Numbered from the stretch's first letter, positions 1-8,340 are shown. The stretch: DNA of 64,000 nucleotides from Piscinibacter sp. HJYY11 (GCF_016735515.1 NZ_JAERQZ010000002.1:62001-126000), one strand, 5' to 3'. The notes: a model not told the origin generated them from the sequence alone. Numbers and translations are program-made.

Positions 1-965
1 GTGAGCGGCATCTGCGAGAGCTCGCCGATGTCGACCCCGGCGAAGGTCACCGACAGCGCCTCGCGCTTGAGCCGCTTGCCGTGGCATTCGGCGCAGAGGC
101 TGCCCACCATGTAGCGCGAGACGCGCTTCTTCATCAGCGCACTCTGCGAGGTGGCGAAGGTCTGCAGCACGTACTTGCGCGCGCCGGTGAAGGTGCCGTG
201 GTAGCTCGGCTCTTCCTTGCGGCGCAGCGCGGCGCGGGTCTCGGCGGGCGTGAAGCCGGCGTAGACGGGCACTGTCGGCTGCTCGTCGGTGAAGAGGATC
301 CAGTCGCGGTCTTTCTTCGGCAGGTCGCGCCAGGGCGTGTCGACGTCGTAGCCGAGGCTGACGAGGATGTCGCGCAGGTTCTGCCCATGCCAGGCGGGGG
401 GCCACGCGGCCACCGCGCGCTCGCGGATGGTGAGCGAATCGTCGGGGACCATGGACTTCTCGGTCACCGCGTACACATGCCCGAGCCCGTGGCAGACCGG
501 GCAGGCGCCCTGGGGTGTGTTGGGCGAGAAGTCTTCGGCATAGAGCATCGGCTGCCCGCGCGGGTAGGTGCCGGCGCGTGAATACAGCATGCGAAGCAGG
601 CTGCCGATGGTGGTGACGCTTGCCACGGTCGAGCGGGTGCTGGGCGTGCCGCGCTGCTGCTGCAGCGCCACCGCCGGCGGCAGGCCGTCGATCGAGTCGA
701 CATCGGGCACGCCCACCTGGTCGATCAGGCGGCGGGCGTAGGGCGCAACCGATTCGAAATATCGGCGCTGCGCCTCGGCGTAGAGCGTGCCGAAGGCGAG
801 CGACGACTTGCCCGAGCCCGAGACGCCGCTGAAGACGACGAGCGCGTTGCGTGGCACGTCGAGGTCGACGTTCTTGAGGTTGTGCTCGCGTGCGCCGCGC
901 ACGCGCACGAAGCCGTCGTCTTGTGGGGCGCGGATCGGGGTCTGGGCAACGGTGGGCTTGGGCAT
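1..965 (-). CDS. UvrA-like excinuclease ATPase, short (UvrA2) type, 3' part cut by window edge
   Basis: N-terminal 321 residues of an ABC-type UvrA protein, which scans DNA for damage or acts in drug tolerance. Translating from the ATG gives Walker [10 protein letters not shown] at residues 47-55, and zinc-finger cysteines CPVC at about 155-158 and CAEC near the edge. In canonical UvrA the first CPxC lies near residue 250. Here the segment between Walker A and the zinc finger is about 100 residues shorter, so the UvrB-binding insertion appears to be missing, as in UvrA2/class II proteins. It is divergent from the potassium channel gene. UvrA family membership is certain; the UvrA2 assignment is inferred from domain spacing. 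Confidence 0.88.
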   Translation of the reverse strand, partial: MPKPTVAQTPIRAPQDDGFVRVRGAREHNLKNVDLDVPRNALVVFSGVSGSGKSSLAFGTLYAEAQRRYFESVAPYARRLIDQVGVPDVDSIDGLPPAVALQQQRGTPSTRSTVASVTTIGSLLRMLYSRAGTYPRGQPMLYAEDFSPNTPQGACPVCHGLGHVYAVTEKSMVPDDSLTIRERAVAAWPPAWHGQNLRDILVSLGYDVDTPWRDLPKKDRDWILFTDEQPTVPVYAGFTPAETRAALRRKEEPSYHGTFTGARKYVLQTFATSQSALMKKRVSRYMVGSLCAECHGKRLKREALSVTFAGVDIGELSQMPL

Positions 966-1061
966 GGCAGAGGGCTTCGGCAATTCACATACCGCGGGGG
1001 TGGATGGTCCGGCCTGGCTCCTGACGCCCTCCTGTCGCGTGCTCGCATACGATCGGCGCCC

Positions 1062-1955
1062 ATGAGCATCGCCACACCAACCCGCGCCGAGACGCGCGAG
1101 GGCTCCGACGCTGAACTCCACCCTTACGGCCGCCCGGCGGGTGGATGGCGGCGCCGCCTCTTCCGCGTCATCTTCGAGTCTGACACGCGGGCGGGAAAGT
1201 TGTTCGACGAAGTGCTGATCGGGCTCATCCTCGCGAGCCTGGCGGTGGTGGTGCTCGACAGCATCGCCTCCATCCACGCGAAGTATGGTCGCTTGTTCAC
1301 CGTGCTGGAGTGGAGCTTCACCCTGCTCTTCACCGTGGAATACATCGCACGGCTCGTCTGCGTGCAACGCCCGATGCGCTACGCGCGCAGCGTGTTCGGC
1401 GTGATCGACCTGGTGGCGGTGCTGCCCACCTACCTGGCCATCCTCGTGCCGGGGCTGCACGCGCTGATCGACGTGCGGATGCTGCGGCTGCTGCGCGTCT
1501 TCCGCATCTTCAAGCTCAGCGCCTACATCGCCGAGTACGGTGCGCTCGGCCGGGCGCTCTACGAGTCACGCCGCAAGATCTTCGTCTTCCTGTCGTTCGT
1601 GATGATCGTGGTGCTCATCATGGGCACGCTGATGTACGTGGTGGAAGGGCCGCAGAACGGCTTCCACAACATCCCGACCGGCGTGTACTGGGCGATCACC
1701 ACGATGACGACGGTGGGTTTCGGCGACATCACGCCGAAGACGGACCTCGGGCGCTTCATCGCGTCGATCATGATGCTGCTGGGCTGGGGCACGCTGGCCG
1801 TGCCGACGGGCATCGTGAGCGCCGAGTTCACCGCGCAGAAGCTGCGGCCCCGCACCCGCCATTGCCTGGCCTGTGGCAGCGACGGGCATTCGATGTCGGA
1901 TCGCTTCTGCCGCGATTGCGGTGCCGCGCTGCCGCCGACGACCACGGCGCGCTGA
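1062..1955 (+). CDS. Voltage-gated potassium channel, six-TM, with C-terminal zinc-ribbon-like tail
   Basis: Inner-membrane K+ channel of 297 residues. An S1-S4 voltage-sensor region (about 45-165) includes an S4 helix with regularly spaced arginines ([14 protein letters not shown], 139-152). It is followed by S5, a pore loop with the selectivity filter TTVGFGD (216-222), and S6. After S6 there is no RCK domain. A short tail carries C268-x2-C271 and C283-x2-C286, which looks like a small zinc ribbon. The ATG at 1062 gives the usual short cytosolic N-terminus; a longer in-frame extension upstream would overlap uvrA. A TACGAT hexamer lies 8 nt before the start. The ion selectivity is secure from the filter; the role of the tail is unknown. 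Confidence 0.93.
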   Translation: MSIATPTRAETREGSDAELHPYGRPAGGWRRRLFRVIFESDTRAGKLFDEVLIGLILASLAVVVLDSIASIHAKYGRLFTVLEWSFTLLFTVEYIARLVCVQRPMRYARSVFGVIDLVAVLPTYLAILVPGLHALIDVRMLRLLRVFRIFKLSAYIAEYGALGRALYESRRKIFVFLSFVMIVVLIMGTLMYVVEGPQNGFHNIPTGVYWAITTMTTVGFGDITPKTDLGRFIASIMMLLGWGTLAVPTGIVSAEFTAQKLRPRTRHCLACGSDGHSMSDRFCRDCGAALPPTTTAR

Positions 1956-1957
1956 AC

Positions 1958-2398
1958 TCAGGGCTGGAACATCAAGTCCAGCACACGCTGGGCACGCTTG
2001 GTGTTCACACGGCGGGTGTCGATCAGGTTGGCGATCAGCTCGTTGGCGCCCGGGGCTTCGGTGTAGGCCATCTGCGTCTCGCCGTGGCGGCGCTCGGCGA
2101 GGCGGCCCTTGACGAGCGTGCGCACGTTGTCGTGCCGGCTGTCGGCGGCGATCGCCACCATGGTCTCGGCCAGCGTGGCCGCAGGGCCTTCGATCACCTG
2201 GGCGAAATGGCCTCCGGTGTAGAGCAGCGAGCCCGTCACCTGGCGGCGGGCGTTGAGTTCACGCGAGTGCTGGAGGATGTCCTGCACCTGCTGGGGCGAC
2301 GCGAGCGAGCGGCTCACGTAGAAGATCTGGTAAAGGTCGGGACGGTCCACAGGCTGAAGCGTATCGGCGGACGACCGTGCGGCATGCCGAGAAGACAC
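1958..2398 (-). CDS. Stand-alone BLUF-domain blue-light photoreceptor
   Basis: Small 146-residue protein that is almost entirely one BLUF domain, which binds FAD and senses blue light through a Tyr/Gln hydrogen-bond switch. The diagnostic residues are Tyr27 (in FYVSR), Asn49 (SRELN) and Gln67 (FAQVIEG). The Y-22-N-18-Q spacing matches short BLUF proteins such as BlrB. No output domain is fused, so signalling would be through a partner protein. The listed start is GTG; another in-frame GTG at 2350 would remove 16 poorly conserved residues and is also plausible. The stop nearly touches the convergent K+ channel stop. The gene shares its upstream region with the divergent HtrA gene. Confidence 0.9.
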   Translation of the reverse strand: MSSRHAARSSADTLQPVDRPDLYQIFYVSRSLASPQQVQDILQHSRELNARRQVTGSLLYTGGHFAQVIEGPAATLAETMVAIAADSRHDNVRTLVKGRLAERRHGETQMAYTEAPGANELIANLIDTRRVNTKRAQRVLDLMFQP

Positions 2399-2430
2399 GC
2401 CTCAAACCTGCCCTATTCGCGCGGCACGTT

Positions 2431-2458
2431 CTTAACGTTCGCCTAACCCTGGCCTAAG
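2431..2458. promoter_or_regulatory. Three direct repeats with 11-bp period, candidate response-regulator operator
   Basis: CTTAAC (2431-2436), CCTAAC (2442-2447) and CCTAAG (2453-2458) are each separated by exactly 5 nt, so they recur on one face of the helix. This resembles direct-repeat sites of OmpR/PhoB-family regulators, in particular the PmrA/QseB type CTTAA-N5-CTTAA. A -10-like TATCTT at 2480-2485 places the last repeat near the -35 position of the HtrA gene. The repeats are seen directly; the regulator is inferred. Confidence 0.5.
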
Positions 2459-2537
2459 CCAGCCTTCATCCAGGCTTTCTATCTTTCGCGGCATGGCGGG
2501 GGAGGCCCCGCGTGGTTCTTGAGACGAAAGGCTCGCG

Positions 2538-4103
2538 ATGAAACTCAATCCCTTGAATGCCACGCTCGTGGCAGCCGGTGTGCTCGCCATGGGCGCAGCC
2601 GGTGCGTTCAGCCTGAAGCCCTGGGGCCAGGACGAGGCCAAGGCTTCCACCCCGCCCGCGGTCGTGGCGATGGCCACGCCGGCGGCAGCCGCCACCACCC
2701 CCGCAGCGGCGACGGCGCCGATCGCGCCCGTGCCGGCGCAGGGCATGGTGCCCAACTACCGCGCGATCTTTGCCCAGGCCGGGCCGGCGGTGGTCGGCGT
2801 CACGGTGTCGGGCACGCACAAGCTGTCGCAGGAAGAGCAGCAGATGCAGCAGCGCCTGCCGCCCGGCATCGAGAACGACCCCTTCTTCCAGTTCTTCCGC
2901 GGCCTGCCGCACATGCAGCCGCGCGGCCGCGGCGGCGTGCCCGAGCAGCCCTTCCGCGGCCAGGGCTCGGGCTTCATCATCAGCTCCGACGGCCTGATCC
3001 TCACCAACGCGCACGTGGTGCGCGACGCCAAGGAGGTGACGGTCAAGCTGAGCGACCGGCGCGAATTCAGCGCCAAGGTGCTCGGCGCCGACCTGGCGAC
3101 CGACGTGGCGGTGTTGCGCATCAACGCGAAGGACCTGCCCACCGTGCGCCTGGGCAACCCCAAGCAGCTGCAGGTGGGCGACCCGGTGATGGCCATCGGC
3201 TCGCCGTTCGGCTTCGAGCAGACGGCCACGCAGGGCATCGTGAGCGCCAAGGGCCGCTCGTTGCCGGAGGTGTCGACGACCACCGGCCGGGTCTCGAGCG
3301 CGGTGGTGCCCTTCATCCAGACCGACGCGGCGGTGAACCCCGGCAACTCGGGCGGCCCCCTCTTCGACGGCACCGGCGCGGTCGTGGGCATCAACGCGCA
3401 GATCTACTCGCAGTCGGGCGGCTACCAGGGCCTGTCGTTCGCGATCCCGATCGACGTGGCGCTGAAGGTCAAGGACCAGATCGTGGCCACCGGTCGCGCT
3501 CAGCACGGGCGGCTCGGGGTCTCGGTGCAGGACGTGACGCACTCGCTGGCCGAATCCTTCGGCATGCCGAAGCCGGATGGCGCCCTGATCTCGGGCGTGG
3601 CCCGTGACAGCGCGGCGGCCAAGGCCGGCCTCAAGCCCGGCGACGTGATCACCGAAGTGAACGGCGAGCCGATCGTGCGCTCGGGTGCGCTCAGCAGCAC
3701 CATCGGCATGTCGAGCCCTGGCGAGAAGGTGAAGCTCAAGGTGTGGCGCGACCGTGCGCCCATCGAGATCGAGGCCACGCTCGGCAGCGCCGAGGAGGCG
3801 AAGCAGGTGGCGGCCAACGAGGAGAAGGGCAACGCGGCCGGCCAGCTCGGCCTTGCGCTGCGGCCCCTCTCGCGAGACGAGCGCCGGCAGATCGGCAGCG
3901 AGGGTGTGCTGCTGATCGAGAACGCGACCGGTGCCGCCGCACGCGCCGGCATCGAGCGGGGCGACGTGCTGCTGGCGATCAACGGCAAGCCGGTCACCTC
4001 TGTCGAGCAGGTGCGCAGCCTGATGTCGGGCAAACCCAAGAGCGTGGCGCTGCTGGTCGAGCGTGACGGAGATCAGCTCTTCGTCCCGGTGAACCTCGGC
4101 TGA
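2538..4103 (+). CDS. DegP/DegQ (HtrA, MucD-like) periplasmic serine protease
   Basis: Do-family endopeptidase/chaperone of 521 residues that degrades misfolded envelope proteins. A hydrophobic N-terminal signal or anchor segment (about 8-25) is followed by a low-complexity Ala/Pro/Thr linker. The trypsin-like domain has the catalytic triad His159 (TNAHVV), Asp189 (ATDVAVL) and Ser271 (GNSGGPL). Two PDZ domains follow at about 325-415 and 430-518. Length and domain order fit DegP/DegQ/MucD. It is preceded by the 11-bp phased repeats and by a GC-rich hairpin at about 2496-2512 in its leader. A short secreted protein gene follows 100 bp downstream in the same direction. Which of degP, degQ or mucD it corresponds to cannot be fixed from sequence alone. 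Confidence 0.95.
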   Translation: MKLNPLNATLVAAGVLAMGAAGAFSLKPWGQDEAKASTPPAVVAMATPAAAATTPAAATAPIAPVPAQGMVPNYRAIFAQAGPAVVGVTVSGTHKLSQEEQQMQQRLPPGIENDPFFQFFRGLPHMQPRGRGGVPEQPFRGQGSGFIISSDGLILTNAHVVRDAKEVTVKLSDRREFSAKVLGADLATDVAVLRINAKDLPTVRLGNPKQLQVGDPVMAIGSPFGFEQTATQGIVSAKGRSLPEVSTTTGRVSSAVVPFIQTDAAVNPGNSGGPLFDGTGAVVGINAQIYSQSGGYQGLSFAIPIDVALKVKDQIVATGRAQHGRLGVSVQDVTHSLAESFGMPKPDGALISGVARDSAAAKAGLKPGDVITEVNGEPIVRSGALSSTIGMSSPGEKVKLKVWRDRAPIEIEATLGSAEEAKQVAANEEKGNAAGQLGLALRPLSRDERRQIGSEGVLLIENATGAAARAGIERGDVLLAINGKPVTSVEQVRSLMSGKPKSVALLVERDGDQLFVPVNLG

Positions 4104-4203
4104 TGAGACCGTAGGACTTGGCCGCGATCTGGCTGGGCGGTGAAACAGCAGGCTGGTTTTGAGCGACAAATGGCGACCCTTCCAACAACCTTGAGAGGAC
4201 GCC

Positions 4204-4710
4204 ATGAAGAACGCGATGACCCACCTGCTGATTCCTGCCGCCATCGCGGCGCTGGCCCTGACCACCCACCCCGTCAGGGCGCAGGACGACGCTGCTTCAC
4301 CGCCGCCGGGGGCTTCGGCCCGCTCGGTGCTGCCGGGTGAAGCCGTCCCGCTGCCCGAAGTGCAGACCTCGGGCAACGTGAGCTACGTGTCGGGTGGCAT
4401 CCCCTACGAGCAGCTGCCGGCCTTCCATGCGGCGCGCAGCCAGTTCCCGCTCAACATCGAGGTGTACGAGCGCGACGGCAACCGCAATGCCTTCACGGCC
4501 GAAGCCGACGTGCGCGTGATCAACGTGAAGACCGGCGACGTGGTGCTCGAGACCAAGACCGAAGGCCCGTACCTCTGGGCCAAGGTGCCTCCGGGGCAGT
4601 ACAAGGTCGAGACCACGCTCAACGGCAAGGTCAAGGAAGCGCGTGTGGCGGTGAGCGGCTCCAAGACGGCCCGCACCATCGTCGTGTTCCCGGACGGGAC
4701 CACGGAGTGA
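4204..4710 (+). CDS. Small secreted protein with carboxypeptidase-regulatory-like (beta-sandwich) C-terminus
   Basis: 168 residues with a clear Sec signal peptide ending at about VRAQ (residue 28). The mature part begins with a low-complexity stretch. The C-terminal 90 residues alternate in the style of CNA-B or carboxypeptidase-regulatory folds (DVVLETKTEGPYLWAKVPPG, then KVETTLNGK). Periplasmic or outer-membrane location is inferred from the signal peptide. A good RBS (gagagg) precedes the ATG, and an intrinsic terminator follows within 10 bp. It is co-oriented with the HtrA protease, so it may be co-expressed or be a client. Its specific function is not recognised. Confidence 0.82.
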   Translation: MKNAMTHLLIPAAIAALALTTHPVRAQDDAASPPPGASARSVLPGEAVPLPEVQTSGNVSYVSGGIPYEQLPAFHAARSQFPLNIEVYERDGNRNAFTAEADVRVINVKTGDVVLETKTEGPYLWAKVPPGQYKVETTLNGKVKEARVAVSGSKTARTIVVFPDGTTE

Positions 4711-4719
4711 CCAACGGCA

Positions 4720-4741
4720 CGGGGGCTCAGCCCCCGTTTTT
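4720..4741 (+). terminator. Rho-independent terminator
   Basis: A 6-bp stem CGGGGG / CCCCCG with a 5-nt loop is followed by five T residues. It closes the HtrA-secreted protein region and abuts the stop codon of the convergent VOC gene. Confidence 0.9.
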
Positions 4742-5196
4742 CATGCGCTCCCGTTCATGAGTTCGGTGTAGCGCCGCTGCATCTCTTCGGGTTCGACCTT
4801 CTCGATCGAGTGACCGATGAGCCAGGTGTGGCCGAACGGGTCGCGCACCTTGCACGAGCGCTCGCCGTAGAACTGGTTGGTGGGCGGGCTCACCATCGTG
4901 GCCCCGCAGGCCACGGCCTGTTCGCCCATCGCATCGCAGTCGTCCACGTGCAGGTGGATCACCATGCCCGAAAGGCCCTGCGGTGGCGGGGCGGTGATGC
5001 CGTACTCGGGGTACTCCTCCGAGACCATCAGGATGGCGCTCGGCCCCATCTGCAGCTCCACGTGGCCCACGCGGCCCGAGGGCTCGGTCAGGCGGTACAG
5101 CTCCTCGGCGCCGAAGGCGCGGGTGTAGAAGTCGATCGCCTTCTGCGCGCTGGGCACGCAGAGGTAGGCATACAACTCGTGGATGGAATTCTTCAT
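4741..5196 (-). CDS. VOC-family (glyoxalase/bleomycin resistance-like) protein
   Basis: 151-residue vicinal-oxygen-chelate protein with two beta-alpha-beta-beta-beta modules: AYLCVPSAQKAIDFYTRAFG near the N-terminus, and MVIHLHVDD with RDPFGHTWLIG in the second half. This is the PhnB/YerB-like subset of dioxygenase and antibiotic-resistance folds. A metal site is suggested by His44-type, His in IHLHV and Glu residues, but the substrate cannot be read from sequence. It lies 66 bp downstream of an AraC-type regulator on the same strand, so that regulator may control it or both may be read with the upstream operon. Confidence 0.87.
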   Translation of the reverse strand: MKNSIHELYAYLCVPSAQKAIDFYTRAFGAEELYRLTEPSGRVGHVELQMGPSAILMVSEEYPEYGITAPPPQGLSGMVIHLHVDDCDAMGEQAVACGATMVSPPTNQFYGERSCKVRDPFGHTWLIGHSIEKVEPEEMQRRYTELMNGSA

Positions 5197-5262
5197 GGGC
5201 GTCTCCTGGTGGTCGATGGACCCATGCTAGGAACGCCAGGGCTGCGTGTATTGGAGATTTTT

Positions 5263-6093
5263 TCAGCGGGCCCCGGGCGCGGCCATGTGCGTGGGCTGGT
5301 CCGGTTGCAAGGGGGCGTAGGCGGTGGGCGTCATGCCGGCGATGCGCCTGAACTCGTGGATGAGGTGCGACTGGTCGGCGTAGCCGGCCTGTACGGCGGT
5401 AAGGGCCCAGTCGCTGGGCGGGGCGGTCGCGATCTGCGACAGCAGCGTGTGGAAGCGCAGCACGCGCAGGTAGCGCTTCGGCGTGAGGCCCACCTGCCGC
5501 TCGAAGCGTGAGATGAAGCGCGTGGGCCCGAGGCCGCTGGCGCGTTGCAAGGGCTCGATGCTGGCGGTGGCCGGGTCTTGCGCCATGGTGTGCAGGGCCT
5601 GGGCCACGAGCGCGTCGCCGGGCCGGGCGAGCGACAGGCGCGCCATCAGGTAGGCCTCGAGCCGCAGCAGCCGCGCATGCGGGCCGCTCGTGTCCTGCAA
5701 CTCGTCGCGCAGGGCACGGGCACTCGGGCCCCACAGCGCCTCGAGCGTCACGGTGCGGTTGCGCAGGCTGGGCAAGGCGCCGCCGAAGAAGGCGGCCGCA
5801 CCGCCCGGCTTGAAATGCACGCCGACCACGCTCGAGGCGCCGGTGGTGTCGCGCTGGGTCGCGTGGTCTTGTGCGCCGTGGACCACGCCGCCGGGGTGGT
5901 GCTCGCCGACCGTGTCGCTGCTGCCCTGGTAGCGGCTGATGCACTGGCCGTCGAGCAGGGGGATCACGATGTCCACGCGCCCGGTCGGGAGGTTGAACTC
6001 GCGCGCGTGGGGCAGGGCGGCGCCGCGCTCGTTGGCCCACAGCGTCTCGACGTACGGCACCAGCGGGGCGGTGGGGCGGCGCGTCAGCAGCAT
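5263..6093 (-). CDS. AraC-family transcriptional regulator
   Basis: 276 residues. The N-terminal half is a poorly conserved sensor region. The C-terminal 100 residues carry the double helix-turn-helix of AraC/XylS proteins: a first helix pair around LQRASGLGPTRFISRFERQV, then YLRVLRFHTLL, and a second pair AGYADQSHLIHEFRRIAGMTP, the classic AraC signature. It starts 10 bp after the kinase/Usp gene stop and precedes the VOC gene, so it could be read as the last or penultimate gene of the arg-signalling operon. The effector is unknown. Confidence 0.92.
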   Translation of the reverse strand: MLLTRRPTAPLVPYVETLWANERGAALPHAREFNLPTGRVDIVIPLLDGQCISRYQGSSDTVGEHHPGGVVHGAQDHATQRDTTGASSVVGVHFKPGGAAAFFGGALPSLRNRTVTLEALWGPSARALRDELQDTSGPHARLLRLEAYLMARLSLARPGDALVAQALHTMAQDPATASIEPLQRASGLGPTRFISRFERQVGLTPKRYLRVLRFHTLLSQIATAPPSDWALTAVQAGYADQSHLIHEFRRIAGMTPTAYAPLQPDQPTHMAAPGAR

Positions 6094-6103
6094 GGTGGGC
6101 GGG

Positions 6104-7597
6104 CTATTTGCTGCGGGCCGACGCGCGCACGACAGTCACGCTGCACTCGGCCTGCGAGGCGACCTCGGTCGACACGCTGCCGAGGTAGCGGCGCAGGCCG
6201 CCGCTGCTGCGCGCGCCCATCACGATGTGGTCGACCTGGTTCTTGCGCGCGTAGTCGACGATGGCCGTCGCCGGGTCGGGCGCTTCGAGCACGTGGCAGG
6301 TGATGCGCGTGGCCTGCACCTCGGGTGGCAGCTTCATCGCCTGCGCGATGGGCCGCGCCCAGTGCTTCAGCTGCACCAGCAGGTTGACGTGCTTGCTGCT
6401 GCCATCGGCTTCGAGCAGGTCGTCCATGCCGATGCGGGCGGTCCTCATCACGGCCAGGCAGGCCAGGCGCGCATTGGGCTCGGTCTGCAGCAGTCGCAGG
6501 GCGGTCAGGCGCAGGGTCTCGAGCAGCTCGGCCTCGGCGCCGCCCACGTCGACCGCGGCCAGCACGATGGGGCTGCGGGCGAGCTGCGTCGTCGCACTGG
6601 CACGCGCGTTGGGCTCGGCGCCGAGGGCGGAGAACCAGCGCGACATGCGCTTCATCGTGCCGCTGCGTTCGCGCCTTTTCGCGCGCTCGGTGAGCGGCAC
6701 CTGGGCCGGGTTTTGCAGCTGGAAGGCGAGCTGGGCACCCGTCTGCTGGCGCTGCTCGGGCTTGGGCTCGAGGGCCTGCAGGATGATCTCCTGCAGCCAG
6801 GGCGGGCAATCCTTGCGCAACGTGATCGGTGGCACCGGGTCTTGGTACAGGCGCTCGCGCAGGCCGCGCACCGAGTCGGGCGCGCCGAAGGGCCGCTCGC
6901 CGGTGGTCAGGTGGTAGAGGATCACGCCGAGCGCGAAGAGATCGCTGCGCGGGTCGTTGCGCACGAACTGAACCTGCTCGGGCGAGATGTACGGGCCGGT
7001 GCCCATCGGCAGCTCGAACTCTTCGTCGAGCAGGTCGGGCAGCTGGTCGTGGCGCGAGAGGCCGAAGTCGACGAGCACCGCCTCGCCGGTGATGCGGAAC
7101 ATGATGTTGCTCGGCTTCACGTCGAGGTGCACCAGGTGCTGGCGGTGCAGGTCGTGCAGGGCGGTGGCGACCCTCACGCCGATGTCGACCACCTTGGCGA
7201 TGGGCAGCGGCGCATCGTCGAGCAGCGGGCGCAGCGAATCGCCGGGGATGCGCTCCATCACGATGTAGGGCTGCGAGGTGAAGTCGCCCTTGGCCACGAA
7301 GCGCGGCACGTGCGGGCCGCTGAGCTTGGGCAGGATCATCTGCTCGACCTCGAAGCCGACGATGCTCGCCGGGTCTTCGCCGCCGAGGATGCGCGGCACC
7401 TTCATGATGAGGTCCATCGGGTCGTCGCTGGCGACGTCGACCACCTTCCACAGGTGCGCCATGCCGCCCTGGTGCAGATGGCGTTCGAGCTTGAAGCTGT
7501 CGATCAGCTCGCCGGCCTGCAAGGGGCGCAGCGGGTGCGTCGCGGGTGCGGCCGCTGCCCCGAAGTTGCTGGGAGGGTTGCCGAGCTCAGCCGCCAT
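6104..7597 (-). CDS. Ser/Thr protein kinase fused to a universal stress protein (UspA) domain
   Basis: 497-residue cytosolic protein. Kinase domain at about 30-300: a modified Gly loop (HLHQGGMAHLW), ATP Lys66 in LIMKVP, catalytic HLDVKPSN (Asp159), metal-binding DFG (Asp177) and GTGPYISPEQ in the activation segment. A linker is followed by a Usp domain at about 343-492 with the nucleotide-binding signature GARSSGG...LGS (461-474), so the Usp part probably binds ATP. No transmembrane segment is seen. ATG 7597 overlaps the stop of the upstream metallophosphoesterase by 11 bp; a longer in-frame start exists but would overlap more. Kinase and phosphoesterase are thus translationally coupled, suggesting writer and eraser of the same phosphorylation. 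The substrate is unknown. Confidence 0.92.
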   Translation of the reverse strand: MAAELGNPPSNFGAAAAPATHPLRPLQAGELIDSFKLERHLHQGGMAHLWKVVDVASDDPMDLIMKVPRILGGEDPASIVGFEVEQMILPKLSGPHVPRFVAKGDFTSQPYIVMERIPGDSLRPLLDDAPLPIAKVVDIGVRVATALHDLHRQHLVHLDVKPSNIMFRITGEAVLVDFGLSRHDQLPDLLDEEFELPMGTGPYISPEQVQFVRNDPRSDLFALGVILYHLTTGERPFGAPDSVRGLRERLYQDPVPPITLRKDCPPWLQEIILQALEPKPEQRQQTGAQLAFQLQNPAQVPLTERAKRRERSGTMKRMSRWFSALGAEPNARASATTQLARSPIVLAAVDVGGAEAELLETLRLTALRLLQTEPNARLACLAVMRTARIGMDDLLEADGSSKHVNLLVQLKHWARPIAQAMKLPPEVQATRITCHVLEAPDPATAIVDYARKNQVDHIVMGARSSGGLRRYLGSVSTEVASQAECSVTVVRASARSK

Positions 7598-8330
7598 CTT
7601 CGAGCCGTTTCGCGAGACGTTGAGGCAGGCCGGCCGCACGCACCTTGGCGGCGGCGGTCTCGTGGTCGTAGGGCACGCGGAAGTAGGTGAGCTCGGAGCC
7701 CTCGCTGTCGTAGAGGGCGTAGCAGGCGGCGGGGTTGTTGTCGCGCGGCTGGCCGGCGGAGCCGGGGATCACGAGCCACTGGCGCTGCAGCGACAGCGGG
7801 ATGGGCACGCCGGGGACCGGCTGGAACTCGCCGATCTTGCCGGTCGGCGCCAGGTGGTACAGGCGGGGCTCGTGCACATGCCCGCAGAAGGTGAAGCGGC
7901 AGGCGGTGGCCTGCATGCTGCGCACCGCGTCGACCCGCGCATGGATGTAGCCCCACTCGCCGGGCGCGTACGCGTTGGCGTGCACGTAGAGGCGGCCGTC
8001 GTCGATGGCGGTCAGCGGCAGGGTGGCAAGGAAGTCGATCTGCGCGGCGTCGAGCTGCTCGCGCGTCCACGCGACGGTGAAGCGGGCGTCTTCCACCATC
8101 GAGGGCTGCGGGCCGGCCACGGTGGCGGCGTCGTGGTTGCCACGGATGGCGATCGCGCCTTTCGCCACGTGCTCGCGGATCTGGTCGACCACCCAGGCCG
8201 GGTCGGCACCGTAGCCGACGAAGTCACCGAGGAAGACGTACTTGGTCGCCTGCTGTGCCTTGGCATGCGCGAGGACCTCCGACACCGCCTCTCGGTTGGC
8301 ATGGAGGTCGGTGATGAGGGCGATCTTCAT
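7587..8330 (-). CDS. Calcineurin-like metallophosphoesterase (YfcE/MJ0936-type)
   Basis: 247 residues. Dimetal-site motifs appear in order: D8-x-H10 (ITDLHAN), GDFVGYG (Asp36), GNHD (65-67) and the late FCGHVH. This matches the compact Metallophos_2 family of phosphodiesterases and phosphatases, including some acting on phosphoproteins or dinucleotides. The ATG at 8330 puts the first metal motif immediately after the start; an upstream in-frame start adds only nine residues and overlaps argF. It lies 10 bp downstream of argF and overlaps the kinase/Usp gene. A protein phosphatase role opposing the kinase is an inference from context. Confidence 0.9.
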   Translation of the reverse strand: MKIALITDLHANREAVSEVLAHAKAQQATKYVFLGDFVGYGADPAWVVDQIREHVAKGAIAIRGNHDAATVAGPQPSMVEDARFTVAWTREQLDAAQIDFLATLPLTAIDDGRLYVHANAYAPGEWGYIHARVDAVRSMQATACRFTFCGHVHEPRLYHLAPTGKIGEFQPVPGVPIPLSLQRQWLVIPGSAGQPRDNNPAACYALYDSEGSELTYFRVPYDHETAAAKVRAAGLPQRLAKRLEDGG

Positions 8331-8340
8331 AAAGCGGCGT

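Noticed and set aside
2466..4376. A 636-residue open frame antisense to the HtrA gene
   Set aside because: Same codon-bias effect. It spans the protease and the neighbouring gene, and its composition (Arg, His, Ala, Gly) is typical of a shadow.
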